Position numbers and translations under genes: made by a program | Notes under the pieces: generated by a model | Seen by the model: only the letters and a program-made list of their open reading frames with translations | The model's database searches: none | What the model was told of the DNA's origin: nothing | Shown here: positions 8,237 to 16,011 of the stretch, in pieces | Position numbering within the stretch: the first letter of the stretch is position 1 | How the letters are laid out: each line of letters begins with the position of its first letter | DNA from: an uncultured SAR116 cluster alpha proteobacterium | Lineage (GTDB): Bacteria; Pseudomonadota; Alphaproteobacteria; Puniceispirillales; Marisalimonadaceae | Direction of reading: 5' to 3' | Assembly (NCBI GenBank): GCA_902530325.1 | Contig: CACAAB010000009.1 | Coordinates: 1-45,854, forward strand | DNA: 45,854 nt

Positions 8237-9028
8237 TTAACTTTTGAGGTTCAAAGCCTCAGCTTTCTTTTTCAAACGTAAGTAAAAAATTGAAGCAAAA
8301 GGAATACTAACTAAATAGACACACACCAATATTATAAAACCCTTTATTGGATTACTTATAATTGCATTACTCAGTATAGCTAGAATTATTAATGAAGGTA
8401 TTACAAAAGATTTTGGTATTTGGAAAACTTTTCCAGAAAATGTGGGTAAATTACTTACCATTGCAATTGATATAAAACCAATCCATAGTGCAATTACGTC
8501 AAAAGATTTTAAATTGTATGACACTAAAAAATCATCAATAGCCATAGGAAACAACATTAAAAAAGCTGCCGCAGGCGTAGGAACTCCAGTAAAATAATTT
8601 TTTGCATAATTAGGCCTATCAGATAACTCTGAATTAAACCTTGCTAATCTTAATGCAGAACAAATTACATATAAAACTATTATAATCCAAAAAAAATTAC
8701 CTTGAGGTTTATCTAACCATAAATAGATAGAAAATGCTGGCACAGCTCCAAAGACAACAAAATCAGAGAGGGAGTCAAGGTGCATGCCAAACTCACTTGT
8801 TGATTTTAACAATCTAGCCACTCTTCCATCTAACATATCAAAAACAGAAGCAATTATTATCATTATAATAACATTGTCCCAATTATTAAATATAGCCTGA
8901 TACATTGCCTGCAAACCAAAAATTAATGCACATATTGTCAGAAAGTTAGGCAGCATCCAAATCACAGAAAAACGTCTTGGTCTAGATTGTAATGCTTTTT
9001 TGGCAAATTTAATGCCTCTACTTTTCAT
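8237..9028 (-). CDS. pssA: CDP-diacylglycerol-serine O-phosphatidyltransferase (PssA, membrane type)
   Basis: This 263-residue integral membrane protein has the CDP-alcohol phosphotransferase signature D-x2-D-G-x2-A-R-x8-G-x3-D-x3-D. It is visible as DMLDGRVAR followed by G-MHL-D-SLS-D (about residues 63-90), with about eight hydrophobic segments. It makes phosphatidylserine from CDP-diacylglycerol and serine. Its ATG lies inside the last codons of psd (11-base overlap), so the two are translationally coupled and together form the phosphatidylethanolamine pathway. It converges with the P1 peptidase across 7 bases. Confidence 0.94.
   Translation of the reverse strand: MKSRGIKFAKKALQSRPRRFSVIWMLPNFLTICALIFGLQAMYQAIFNNWDNVIIMIIIASVFDMLDGRVARLLKSTSEFGMHLDSLSDFVVFGAVPAFSIYLWLDKPQGNFFWIIIVLYVICSALRLARFNSELSDRPNYAKNYFTGVPTPAAAFLMLFPMAIDDFLVSYNLKSFDVIALWIGFISIAMVSNLPTFSGKVFQIPKSFVIPSLIILAILSNAIISNPIKGFIILVCVYLVSIPFASIFYLRLKKKAEALNLKS
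8245..8272 (+). terminator. Weak candidate terminator after the P1 peptidase
   Basis: TGAGG (8245-8249) can pair with CCTCA (8257-8261) across a 7-base loop. An alternative pairing is AAAGC (8253-8257) with GCTTT (8262-8266). Both are followed by a T-rich run in the plus direction. The structure lies inside the last codons of convergent pssA, where the 7-base gap leaves no other room. The stem is short, so this is tentative. Confidence 0.3.
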
Positions 9029-9755
9029 CTAATTTTTCCTTTACAGGTTTAGCATTTTTACTAAAATCACCAATTATGGTTTCTCCTGCAATCGTTTTTT
9101 GCCCTTTTAATATCATTACAGAAACATCGGAAGGAAAATAAATATCTACTCTACTTCCAAATCTAATTAATCCAAATATTTCTCCAGCTCTTAGTGAATT
9201 CCCAATATCAACCTCACAAATAATTCTCCTGGCAACTAAACCTGCAATTTGAACAAATGCTATCTTTTTTCCATTTTCTGTATCCATATTGAGGATAAGT
9301 CTCTCATTTTCGTCAGATGCTTTATCTAAACTTGCATTAAAAAAAGAGCCTGGGACATATTTTTTATATGTGATTTGACCTAACATTGGTGATCTATTCA
9401 CGTGAACGTCAAAAACATTCATAAAAATACAGACCCTTTTCCACTTTCCCTCTGGCAAACCTATATCTTCACTAGGTGTTATGTCTGAAACTTCTATAAC
9501 TTTCCCGTCAGCCGGAGATATAATTAAATTATTTGTATTTGTACCCGATAATATTGGGGTAACTCTTGGCGGATTTCTAAAAAAATATACACACCAAAGT
9601 GTTAATGTAAAACCAATGTAATATAGAGGACTCCATAACCAGCCAATTATTATAGTCAAAATAAAAAATAAGGCTATAAAAGGGATACCTGCTGGATGTA
9701 TTGGAGTTAAAATAGACGTTTTGATAGAATCAAGAATGTTCATTTTTTTTCCCAT
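9018..9755 (-). CDS. psd: Phosphatidylserine decarboxylase (short, soluble-type proenzyme)
   Basis: This 245-residue pyruvoyl-dependent decarboxylase converts phosphatidylserine to phosphatidylethanolamine. The self-cleavage site is RFGSRVD, with G200-S201, where the serine becomes the pyruvoyl group. This is the FGS form of the shorter Psd family rather than LGST. The N-terminal 60 residues hold two hydrophobic segments that anchor it to the inner membrane. SPADGKV (80-86) and NVFDVHVNRSP (113-123) are conserved. An alternative start at M5 (9743) cannot be excluded, because neither ATG has a clear RBS. pssA follows with an 11-base overlap. Confidence 0.94.
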   Translation of the reverse strand: MGKKMNILDSIKTSILTPIHPAGIPFIALFFILTIIIGWLWSPLYYIGFTLTLWCVYFFRNPPRVTPILSGTNTNNLIISPADGKVIEVSDITPSEDIGLPEGKWKRVCIFMNVFDVHVNRSPMLGQITYKKYVPGSFFNASLDKASDENERLILNMDTENGKKIAFVQIAGLVARRIICEVDIGNSLRAGEIFGLIRFGSRVDIYFPSDVSVMILKGQKTIAGETIIGDFSKNAKPVKEKLDEK

Positions 9756-9875
9756 TAAAATTACATTAAATTATAAACGTACTTAAATTATAGCACGCAA
9801 TCAAAAAATGTTATAATATAAGTGTGGGCATTATAATACAATAAATATAGTAAAATTAAAGAATCGAGAGTTAAT

Positions 9876-10175
9876 TTGAATAAAATCAAAGAAAAAAAGC
9901 TAAAAGCAATCAAATCAGAAATTGAGGAGATAAAAAATTTTGCAGTTTCCAATAATTATTTGAGTGTTGATGAACAAAATGATCAATCCAATTTAATCAG
10001 TAATTCTGATGATACATTAACATTAACAAAAATTATTAAACAAGATGATAAAAACAATAATAACAAAGAGTTATATTTTATTAAAAAAGATTTAGAAGCA
10101 TTAAAATCAACTGTAATCAGAAATGAAAACCTGCTTAAAGAAATTTATCAAAAATTAGATAAATTTATAATGTGA
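9876..10175 (+). CDS. Small lysine-rich predicted coiled-coil protein, unknown function
   Basis: This 99-residue protein, read from a TTG start at 9876 with GAGAG about 8 bases upstream, has no family I recognise. It has a charged N-terminal helix (KIKEKKLKAIKSEIEEIK), a low-complexity Asn/Asp/Ser middle (about residues 30-65), and a C-terminal segment (about 66-97) whose heptad-like leucine/isoleucine spacing suggests a coiled coil. There is no signal peptide, membrane segment or cysteine. It is oriented with the secreted repeat protein 125 bases downstream, which has its own candidate promoter. The extreme AT content and the TTG start lower confidence, but the frame is open for 100 codons and the composition is protein-like. 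Confidence 0.6.
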   Translation: MNKIKEKKLKAIKSEIEEIKNFAVSNNYLSVDEQNDQSNLISNSDDTLTLTKIIKQDDKNNNNKELYFIKKDLEALKSTVIRNENLLKEIYQKLDKFIM

Positions 10176-10237
10176 AAATTCATATTTTTAATTATTATTT
10201 GCTAGACGCATTAAATGATGTGTAAGTATTAAAAAAA

Positions 10238-10268
10238 TTGTATCTTTTTTAGTTCTGTAATATATATT
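10238..10268 (+). promoter_or_regulatory. Candidate sigma-70-type promoter for the secreted repeat protein
   Basis: TTGTAT (10238-10243) and TATATA (10261-10266) are separated by 17 bases and lie about 35 bases before the start codon. A strong Shine-Dalgarno GGAGG (10291-10295) follows, 5 bases from the ATG at 10301. The -35 box is a partial match, so the promoter is tentative; the RBS is convincing. Confidence 0.4.
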
Positions 10269-10300
10269 GAGAGCTAGTTATTTAGTTAGTGGAGGTTTAA

Positions 10301-11476
10301 ATGCGTTTTCTTAAAGACAATCTCTTACTATTGACATTGTGTGTGATAGTTGGTGTTGTAACGCTTGATTCCAAAAATGTTTTAGCAGGTGGAGATCCTC
10401 TAATAAAGGATAGTAAGGTCACCAAACAAAAAAGTAACATTAAACAACATGATCATAGTAAGCTTTATGTTGATAAGCAAAAAAAATTATCTTCTTCCAA
10501 TAATAAGAACAAGTCTAATGGTAGTTTATCAAAAAATAATAATAAATTAAACAAAGACGAAAATTTAGAAACAGCTGGATTTGCTGCTATTGAAGACGTA
10601 CCTCTAATTATTGATTTGTCATCTGTAACTGATTCTGATGGTATGGGTTCAGTTAGCGTACAGTGGCAAATTTCCACTGACAACAAAAAATGGACAAATA
10701 TCAGTGGTGCAACTAATCAATCATTCACCCCTAGAGAAATACATGTTGGAAGCAGATTACGTGTAGCTATATCCTATGTCGATGGTCAAGGAAACCTTGA
10801 ACCACTTATAAGTCCTTCTTCAACTCCTGTAAGAAATGTGAATGATAAACCCACAGGTTCAGCACGTCTAATCGGCTCAGCTGTTGAAGATAGTGCTCTA
10901 GTAGTTGATACATCAAGTATAGCAGATGAAGATGGAATTGGCGGATTTGACATTACTTGGCAAAGATCATCTTCAAAATCATCATGGGAAGCATATCCTG
11001 CTGGACAAAACGAAGTACTTAGATTAACACAAAATCAGGTAGGTTATTCTTATAGAGCAGTTGTATCTTACATTGATTCACACGGTACAAGAGAGGTTCT
11101 TTACACAAGCCCATCTGAAACTATAGATAATTTAGATGATCCTGTTCAAGGTGAAGTAACAATCATTGGTGAACCAAAAGAAGGGGTCACCTTGAGGGCT
11201 TTGTCTGACTCCCTTTCAGATGAAGACGGGATTGCCTCAATATCAATTAGCTGGGAAACCTCAAAAGATGGTAGAAATTGGATAGGATTGAATAGTCTTA
11301 GCGGACCTATTCTTCCTTTAAATCAAGCATTAGTTGGCTCTCAAGTAAGAGCAAGGGTTGCTGTTGTTGATAATTTTGGTATAGAGACAAATTTATATAG
11401 TCAAGCTACCAGAACTGTTGAAAATGTTAATAATAAACCCTCTGGAAGAATTGTTATAAGAAGAGTTGGCCAATAA
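10301..11476 (+). CDS. Secreted protein with three Ig-like tandem repeats, unknown function
   Basis: This 391-residue protein has a signal peptide: K5 followed by a hydrophobic stretch (residues 8-20), with probable cleavage after A29 (VLA-GG). Residues 34-90 are a hydrophilic Lys/Asn/Ser linker with one HDH. Three tandem domains of about 95 residues follow (about 95-192, 193-290, 291-391). Each has an acidic DSDGMG/DEDGIG/DEDGIA motif, a WQ or WE strand, a VG-x3-R strand, a YVDGQG-like or VVDNFG turn, and closes with NVND/NLDD/NVNN. This repeat type is known from very large alphaproteobacterial surface proteins with cadherin/VCBS-like modules; here it stands alone, without RTX repeats, an autotransporter or a recognisable anchor. 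The acidic motif suggests calcium binding (inference). The perfect GGAGG RBS suggests strong expression. The 90-residue gene downstream is probably in the same operon. Confidence 0.75.
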   Translation: MRFLKDNLLLLTLCVIVGVVTLDSKNVLAGGDPLIKDSKVTKQKSNIKQHDHSKLYVDKQKKLSSSNNKNKSNGSLSKNNNKLNKDENLETAGFAAIEDVPLIIDLSSVTDSDGMGSVSVQWQISTDNKKWTNISGATNQSFTPREIHVGSRLRVAISYVDGQGNLEPLISPSSTPVRNVNDKPTGSARLIGSAVEDSALVVDTSSIADEDGIGGFDITWQRSSSKSSWEAYPAGQNEVLRLTQNQVGYSYRAVVSYIDSHGTREVLYTSPSETIDNLDDPVQGEVTIIGEPKEGVTLRALSDSLSDEDGIASISISWETSKDGRNWIGLNSLSGPILPLNQALVGSQVRARVAVVDNFGIETNLYSQATRTVENVNNKPSGRIVIRRVGQ

Positions 11477-11500
11477 AATTTTATTCATGGAGCATAATTA

Positions 11501-11773
11501 ATGAAGCATAAACCTGGTGTTAATAAATCACCGTGTAAGGTAATTTCGTTCAAAAATTATAAAGATAAAAAAGTTAATAAAGTTTCATCTACTATTGCTG
11601 CTATAGTAGCAATAAGAGTTGAACATCCATCTGATATGACACCAGAAGATTTCTTCTTAAATAATATAGAAGAAAATGAAGACATTGAAATTCTCGCATT
11701 TGAAGATGCATTAGATAACAACATAGGTCAGACTTCAGTAGAGTTACAAAATGGTGTGTTGAATGACGCTTAA
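11501..11773 (+). CDS. Hypothetical 90-residue protein downstream of the repeat protein
   Basis: I do not recognise this small protein. It begins 24 bases after the secreted repeat gene, with GGAG (11489-11492) 8 bases before the ATG, so it is probably the second gene of that operon. The first 30 residues are strongly basic (KHK, KNYKDKKVNK) with one cysteine (C12). The middle has a short hydrophobic stretch (STIAAIVAIRVE, about 29-40), and the C-terminal half is strongly acidic (EENEDIEILAFEDALD). There is no signal peptide. The charge split suggests an interaction module, but the function is unknown. Confidence 0.6.
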   Translation: MKHKPGVNKSPCKVISFKNYKDKKVNKVSSTIAAIVAIRVEHPSDMTPEDFFLNNIEENEDIEILAFEDALDNNIGQTSVELQNGVLNDA

Positions 11774-11810
11774 TATAAAATTAATAATTTTTTAATTACT
11801 TATACATTAA

Positions 11811-12407
11811 TTAATTTTTGGTTTTGTTTACAATTTTCCATATTTGAGGTAATAAAAAAGCAGCTAATATTAGCTTATAAAAATCACCAATTATAAACGG
11901 TGTTAAACCGTTTACAATAGCAAAATCAAAGCCTTTCAAAATACTGAGCTGTAGGATCCCACAAAAATAAATTACGAACATTCCTATTAACATAGCAAGA
12001 ACAGATTTAATTATACGTTTTCCCCATCCTCTATCTGCGAGTTCGCCAATAATTATTGAAGCAAATAAGAAGCCTATCAAAAATCCACCTGTTGGGCCTA
12101 TTAAATATAGTAATCCACCACCATAAGCAAATACAGGCATTCCTATCATTCCTTGAAACAAATATAAACTTACAGCGGCAACAGAAATATTTCTTCCACA
12201 TAACATTGCTATCATTAGTACAGCTAAAGGTTGTAAAGTCATTGGAACTGGGTATAAATCTACTTTAGTTTTTGCAGATAATATCAACAACAAACTACAA
12301 ATAACTACAGTTACAAAATTAGTTAATTGAGAGAAATGTTCATTAGCACTATTTTTTAAAACAAGAGTTTCTATCCAACTTATTCTTGATATTTTGATGC
12401 CATTCAT
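11811..12407 (-). CDS. bioY: BioY biotin transporter (ECF S-component)
   Basis: This 198-residue membrane protein of the BioY family is the substrate-binding subunit of energy-coupling-factor biotin uptake. Family blocks seen: PVPMTLQPLAVLM (about residues 53-65), YLFQGMIGMPVFAYGGG (about 82-98) and PTGGFLIGF (about 103-111), spread over six hydrophobic helices. No EcfT or EcfA partner (BioN/BioM) is adjacent; solitary BioY proteins occur and can transport biotin. The biotin-dependent carboxylase PccA encoded in this window would be a client. It is divergent from the xdhC-like gene across 102 bases. Confidence 0.95.
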   Translation of the reverse strand: MNGIKISRISWIETLVLKNSANEHFSQLTNFVTVVICSLLLILSAKTKVDLYPVPMTLQPLAVLMIAMLCGRNISVAAVSLYLFQGMIGMPVFAYGGGLLYLIGPTGGFLIGFLFASIIIGELADRGWGKRIIKSVLAMLIGMFVIYFCGILQLSILKGFDFAIVNGLTPFIIGDFYKLILAAFLLPQIWKIVNKTKN

Positions 12408-12509
12408 AACAAAATCCCTTTTAAAATTAAATTTAAATTACTAATATTGATATAAGTGTATATATCATAAATTATTTTTTTATAAAATTATATTTTATGA
12501 GGTGATGAA

Positions 12510-13460
12510 ATGAATGATGTCGACGACATTCTTACACCAACAAGTTTTTGGTTAAAACAAAAAAGAAAAATTGCTCTTGCTACAGTAATTTCAACATGGG
12601 GCAGTTCACCAAGACCTGTTGGTGGACAAATGGCAATTGACGAAAATGGTGAAATAATAGGGTCTGTTTCTGGTGGATGCATTGAAGGGGTAGTAATTTC
12701 TGAAGGCATTGAGTCTATAAAAGATCGTAAATCAAGGATAAAAGATTATGGTATATCGAATGATATGGCTTGGGAAGTTGGATTAGCATGTGGTGGTGAA
12801 CTAAAGGTCCTTATACAACCTTTGAATTTGGAAGATGAGATTGTTTATTCTATTGTAGAGAGTATAAAAAAAAGAGAAGTTGTTAAATTGAGAATTGATT
12901 GCTCAAATGGCAACAGAATGATTGACAATACAATAAACAGCCAAATAAGCCATTTTGATAAATCAAGTAATGAATTTATTCATGTCATTGACCCTAAACC
13001 TAGACTATTTATTATTGGAGCAGTTCATATTGCTCAAGCACTTGTTTCACTAGCAAATGTAGCTGATTATGAAATAATATTAATTGATCCTAGAGACCAT
13101 TTTGCAACAAAAGATAGATTTCCAAACTGTAAAATAATTAATGAATGGCCAGATGAAGCTCTTTCAAAGTTTCATTTAGATAGATCTTCGCATTTAGTAA
13201 CACTTACGCATGACCCTAAAATTGATGATTTAGCCTTAATCTTTTGTATGAAAAAGAATTTTGGATATATAGGATCTTTGGGAAGCAAAAAAACTCATAA
13301 TAAAAGATATGAAAGATTACTTGAAAAAGGGTTCAATGAAATTGAATTATCTAAAATTCACGCTCCAATAGGCCTAGATATTAAGGCAAAAACACCCGCA
13401 GAGATAGCTACTTCAATATTAGCGGAGATAATAAATTATAGACGCAACAATCATGATTAA
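12510..13460 (+). CDS. XdhC/CoxI family molybdoenzyme maturation factor
   Basis: This 316-residue protein has the two-part XdhC architecture. The N-terminal XdhC/CoxI domain carries WGSSPRPVGGQM (about residues 30-41) and GSVSGGCIEG (about 51-60), with the ACGGEL block near 91-96. A C-terminal Rossmann-like domain starts at PRLFIIGAVHIAQAL (about 162-176). XdhC-type proteins bind molybdenum cofactor and help add the terminal sulfido ligand before insertion into xanthine dehydrogenase or related enzymes. The start is well supported by AGGTGAT upstream of the ATG. It overlaps the MocA-like gene by 8 bases, so the two are coupled. No molybdoenzyme subunit is encoded in the window. Confidence 0.92.
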   Translation: MNDVDDILTPTSFWLKQKRKIALATVISTWGSSPRPVGGQMAIDENGEIIGSVSGGCIEGVVISEGIESIKDRKSRIKDYGISNDMAWEVGLACGGELKVLIQPLNLEDEIVYSIVESIKKREVVKLRIDCSNGNRMIDNTINSQISHFDKSSNEFIHVIDPKPRLFIIGAVHIAQALVSLANVADYEIILIDPRDHFATKDRFPNCKIINEWPDEALSKFHLDRSSHLVTLTHDPKIDDLALIFCMKKNFGYIGSLGSKKTHNKRYERLLEKGFNEIELSKIHAPIGLDIKAKTPAEIATSILAEIINYRRNNHD

Positions 13461-14061
13461 TGAAAAGAGAGATTATAAAATCAAAAAAATATTACTAGCT
13501 GCAGGTCAAAGTAAACGTTTTGGAGATAAAAATAAACTCTCAGCAATGATCAATAACAAACCTTTAATTAATCATATTTTAGATACATTATTTGAGATAT
13601 ATGATCCCTCAGAATTGATTGTAATAGTAGGACACGAACATAAAATAATTGAAAATTTAATATTTAATAAAGATATCAATATTTTAGAAAATATAAACTA
13701 TAGAAAAGGTATTGGAACTTCAATTTCATTAGCAGTGAATAATTTAGATACAGAAATTGATGGAGTTATGATTATTCCAGCAGATATGCCATATATCAAT
13801 TCTAAAGACCTTATTAATTTGGAAAAAAAATTTACTGAACTTAAATGTGAAAAAGTAGTAATCCCTGAACATAATTCTCGAATAGGCAATCCTGTTGTTT
13901 TGCCAAGAAATTATTTTAACACTTTGAAAAGTCTCAAAGATGATTTTGGCGCCAAATCACTGATACGAAAAAAAGATATAATTACTCTTGAGACTGGATT
14001 TGGAACAATTTTTGACATTGACACAAAAGAAGAGCTAGCTAAAACAAAAGCAAACAAATAA
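13453..14061 (+). CDS. MocA/MobA-like molybdenum cofactor nucleotidyltransferase
   Basis: This 202-residue NTP transferase has the N-terminal nucleotide-binding signature LLAAGQSKRFGDKNKL (about residues 13-28), the metal-binding PADMP motif (about 112-116) and a conserved GNPVV block (about 145-149). Together with its overlap with the XdhC-family gene, this favours the MocA group, which adds CMP to molybdopterin to make the cytosine dinucleotide cofactor used by CO-dehydrogenase/xanthine-dehydrogenase-type enzymes. A MobA-type GMP addition is the alternative. Its TAA is directly followed by the last codon of convergent typA, with zero spacing. Confidence 0.9.
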   Translation: MINEKRDYKIKKILLAAGQSKRFGDKNKLSAMINNKPLINHILDTLFEIYDPSELIVIVGHEHKIIENLIFNKDINILENINYRKGIGTSISLAVNNLDTEIDGVMIIPADMPYINSKDLINLEKKFTELKCEKVVIPEHNSRIGNPVVLPRNYFNTLKSLKDDFGAKSLIRKKDIITLETGFGTIFDIDTKEELAKTKANK

Positions 14062-15906
14062 TTAAGATGCAACTCTTGCCGCTTTTTTTCTTTCGTGTTC
14101 TTTTAAAAATTTTTTTCTTATCCTTAGACTAATTGGTGTTACCTCAATAAGTTCATCATCATTTATAAATCCCAATGCAAATTCTAAAGTAACATTAATT
14201 GGCGTTGTTAGTAAAACAGCGTCGTCATTACCAGAAGCCCTTACATTTGTAAGTTGTTTACCTTTAAGAGGATTTACTACAAGATCATTTTTTCTACTAT
14301 GTATTCCAATAATCATCCCCTCATAAACTTTAACACCATTTTTAATTATCATTTTTCCTCTATCTTGAAGATTAAATAATGCATATGTAAGAGCTTTTCC
14401 TTGGCCAATTGAAATTAAGGCTCCATTTCTTCTTCCAGTCTGCAATCCCTCTATAACAGGTCTATAACTGTCAAAAGTATGATACATTAGACCTGAGCCA
14501 GAGGTTAATGTTAAAAATTCTGTTCTGAAACCTATTAAACCTCTACTAGCAATACTATAATCTATACGAACTCTACCATTGCTGTCTGGGACCATATCTA
14601 TCAATTGAGCTTTTCTTTCACCTAGTTTTTCCATTATTTTACCTTGATGAATTTCTTCAATATCAATGGTTAATTTTTCAAATGGTTCATTTTTCATATT
14701 GTCTATGATTTTTGTAATAACTTCTGGAGATGAAACACCCATTTCAAAACCTTCTCTTCTCATATTCTCGATAAGAACAGATAAGTGAAGTTCACCACGA
14801 CCAGAAATTCTAAATTTATCTGGATTATCTGTATTTTCAACTCTTAATGCGACATTAGTTTTTAATTCTTGATGTAACCGTTCGCGTATTGACCTACTTG
14901 TTACTAATTTTCCTTCTTGGCCTGCAAATGGACTATCATTTACTTGTATCATCATACTGATAGTAGGTTCATCTACGGACAATTTTTCTAATGCTTCAAA
15001 CTTTCCAACTTCACAAATTGTATCCGAGATCTTTAGCTCTCCTAAGCCACTTATTGCTACAATGTCTCCTGCATTAGCCTCATCAACTTCAACCTTTTCT
15101 AGACCATGAAAATTCATTATTTGTAGAACTTTACCTTGACGAACGTTTCCATTTTCATTTCCAATATAGACATTTTGACCTTTTTTCATGTGCCCTCTTC
15201 TTATTCTTCCTGTTCCTATCAAGCCAACATAACTAGAATAGCTTAAAGCTGATATTTGCATTTGAAGATTACTATTTGGATCAACATTTGGATAAGGAAC
15301 TTTGTTAATGATAGTATCGAATATTGTGTCCATATTATTTTTTTTATTTATCAAATCATTAGTTGCCCATCCCTGAATTGCAGATGCATATACTACAGGA
15401 AAATCAAGTTGTGTTTCATTAGCGCCTAATTTATCAAAAAGATCAAAAGTTTGGTCTAATACCCAATCTGGTCTAGCTCCATCTCTGTCAACTTTGTTTA
15501 TTACGACAATTGGACAGAGACCAGATTCAAGAGCTTTTTTTGTAACAAAACTAGTTTGCGGCATAGGACCGTCAACAGCATCAACTAATAATAATACTGA
15601 ATCTACCATAGATAAAACTCTTTCAACTTCACCACCAAAATCTGCATGACCTGGAGTGTCTACAATATTAATTCTCCATTCTTTCCATCTCAATCCTGTG
15701 TTTTTTGATAAAATCGTTATGCCACGTTCTTTTTCTAAATCATTTGAATCCATTACTCTTTCAACTAATTCTGAATGAGCAGCAAATGTACCGGATTGTT
15801 GTAACAATGTATCAACTAAGGTTGTTTTACCATGATCAACATGAGCAACAATGGCTATATTTCTGATTAATTTTATTTTCTCTTCTGCTGACATAATATT
15901 TTTCAA
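14062..15906 (-). CDS. typA: Ribosome-associated translational GTPase TypA/BipA
   Basis: This 614-residue translational GTPase has a full G domain: HVDHGKTTL (P-loop, about residues 21-29), the switch region ERGITI, DTPGHADFGGE (G3) and NKVDRDGARP (G4). EF-G-like domains III and V and the BipA C-terminal domain follow, as expected for about 610 residues. It acts on ribosomes in assembly and stress adaptation. M1 and M5 are possible starts (ATGAAAAATATTATGTCAGC). It is monocistronic and convergent with the mocA-like gene without any spacer. Confidence 0.97.
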   Translation of the reverse strand: MKNIMSAEEKIKLIRNIAIVAHVDHGKTTLVDTLLQQSGTFAAHSELVERVMDSNDLEKERGITILSKNTGLRWKEWRINIVDTPGHADFGGEVERVLSMVDSVLLLVDAVDGPMPQTSFVTKKALESGLCPIVVINKVDRDGARPDWVLDQTFDLFDKLGANETQLDFPVVYASAIQGWATNDLINKKNNMDTIFDTIINKVPYPNVDPNSNLQMQISALSYSSYVGLIGTGRIRRGHMKKGQNVYIGNENGNVRQGKVLQIMNFHGLEKVEVDEANAGDIVAISGLGELKISDTICEVGKFEALEKLSVDEPTISMMIQVNDSPFAGQEGKLVTSRSIRERLHQELKTNVALRVENTDNPDKFRISGRGELHLSVLIENMRREGFEMGVSSPEVITKIIDNMKNEPFEKLTIDIEEIHQGKIMEKLGERKAQLIDMVPDSNGRVRIDYSIASRGLIGFRTEFLTLTSGSGLMYHTFDSYRPVIEGLQTGRRNGALISIGQGKALTYALFNLQDRGKMIIKNGVKVYEGMIIGIHSRKNDLVVNPLKGKQLTNVRASGNDDAVLLTTPINVTLEFALGFINDDELIEVTPISLRIRKKFLKEHERKKAARVAS

Positions 15907-16011
15907 TTTACTTCTTAAATTTTATTAAGATTTAACATAACGATGCTTATATAACTTTTTATTAAGTCTTTTGTCACTAAATAAAAATAAAGAGTTATAA
16001 TTTAGTTAGAA

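Noticed and set aside
9812..9837. Two TATAAT boxes (9812-9817, 9832-9837) upstream of the coiled-coil gene
   Set aside because: Neither has a convincing -35 box at 16-18 bases; TATAAT strings are frequent by chance in this composition.
12408..12509. Possible biotin operator or riboswitch between bioY and the xdhC-like gene
   Set aside because: No inverted repeat resembling a BirA or BioR site and no conserved riboswitch core could be found by eye.
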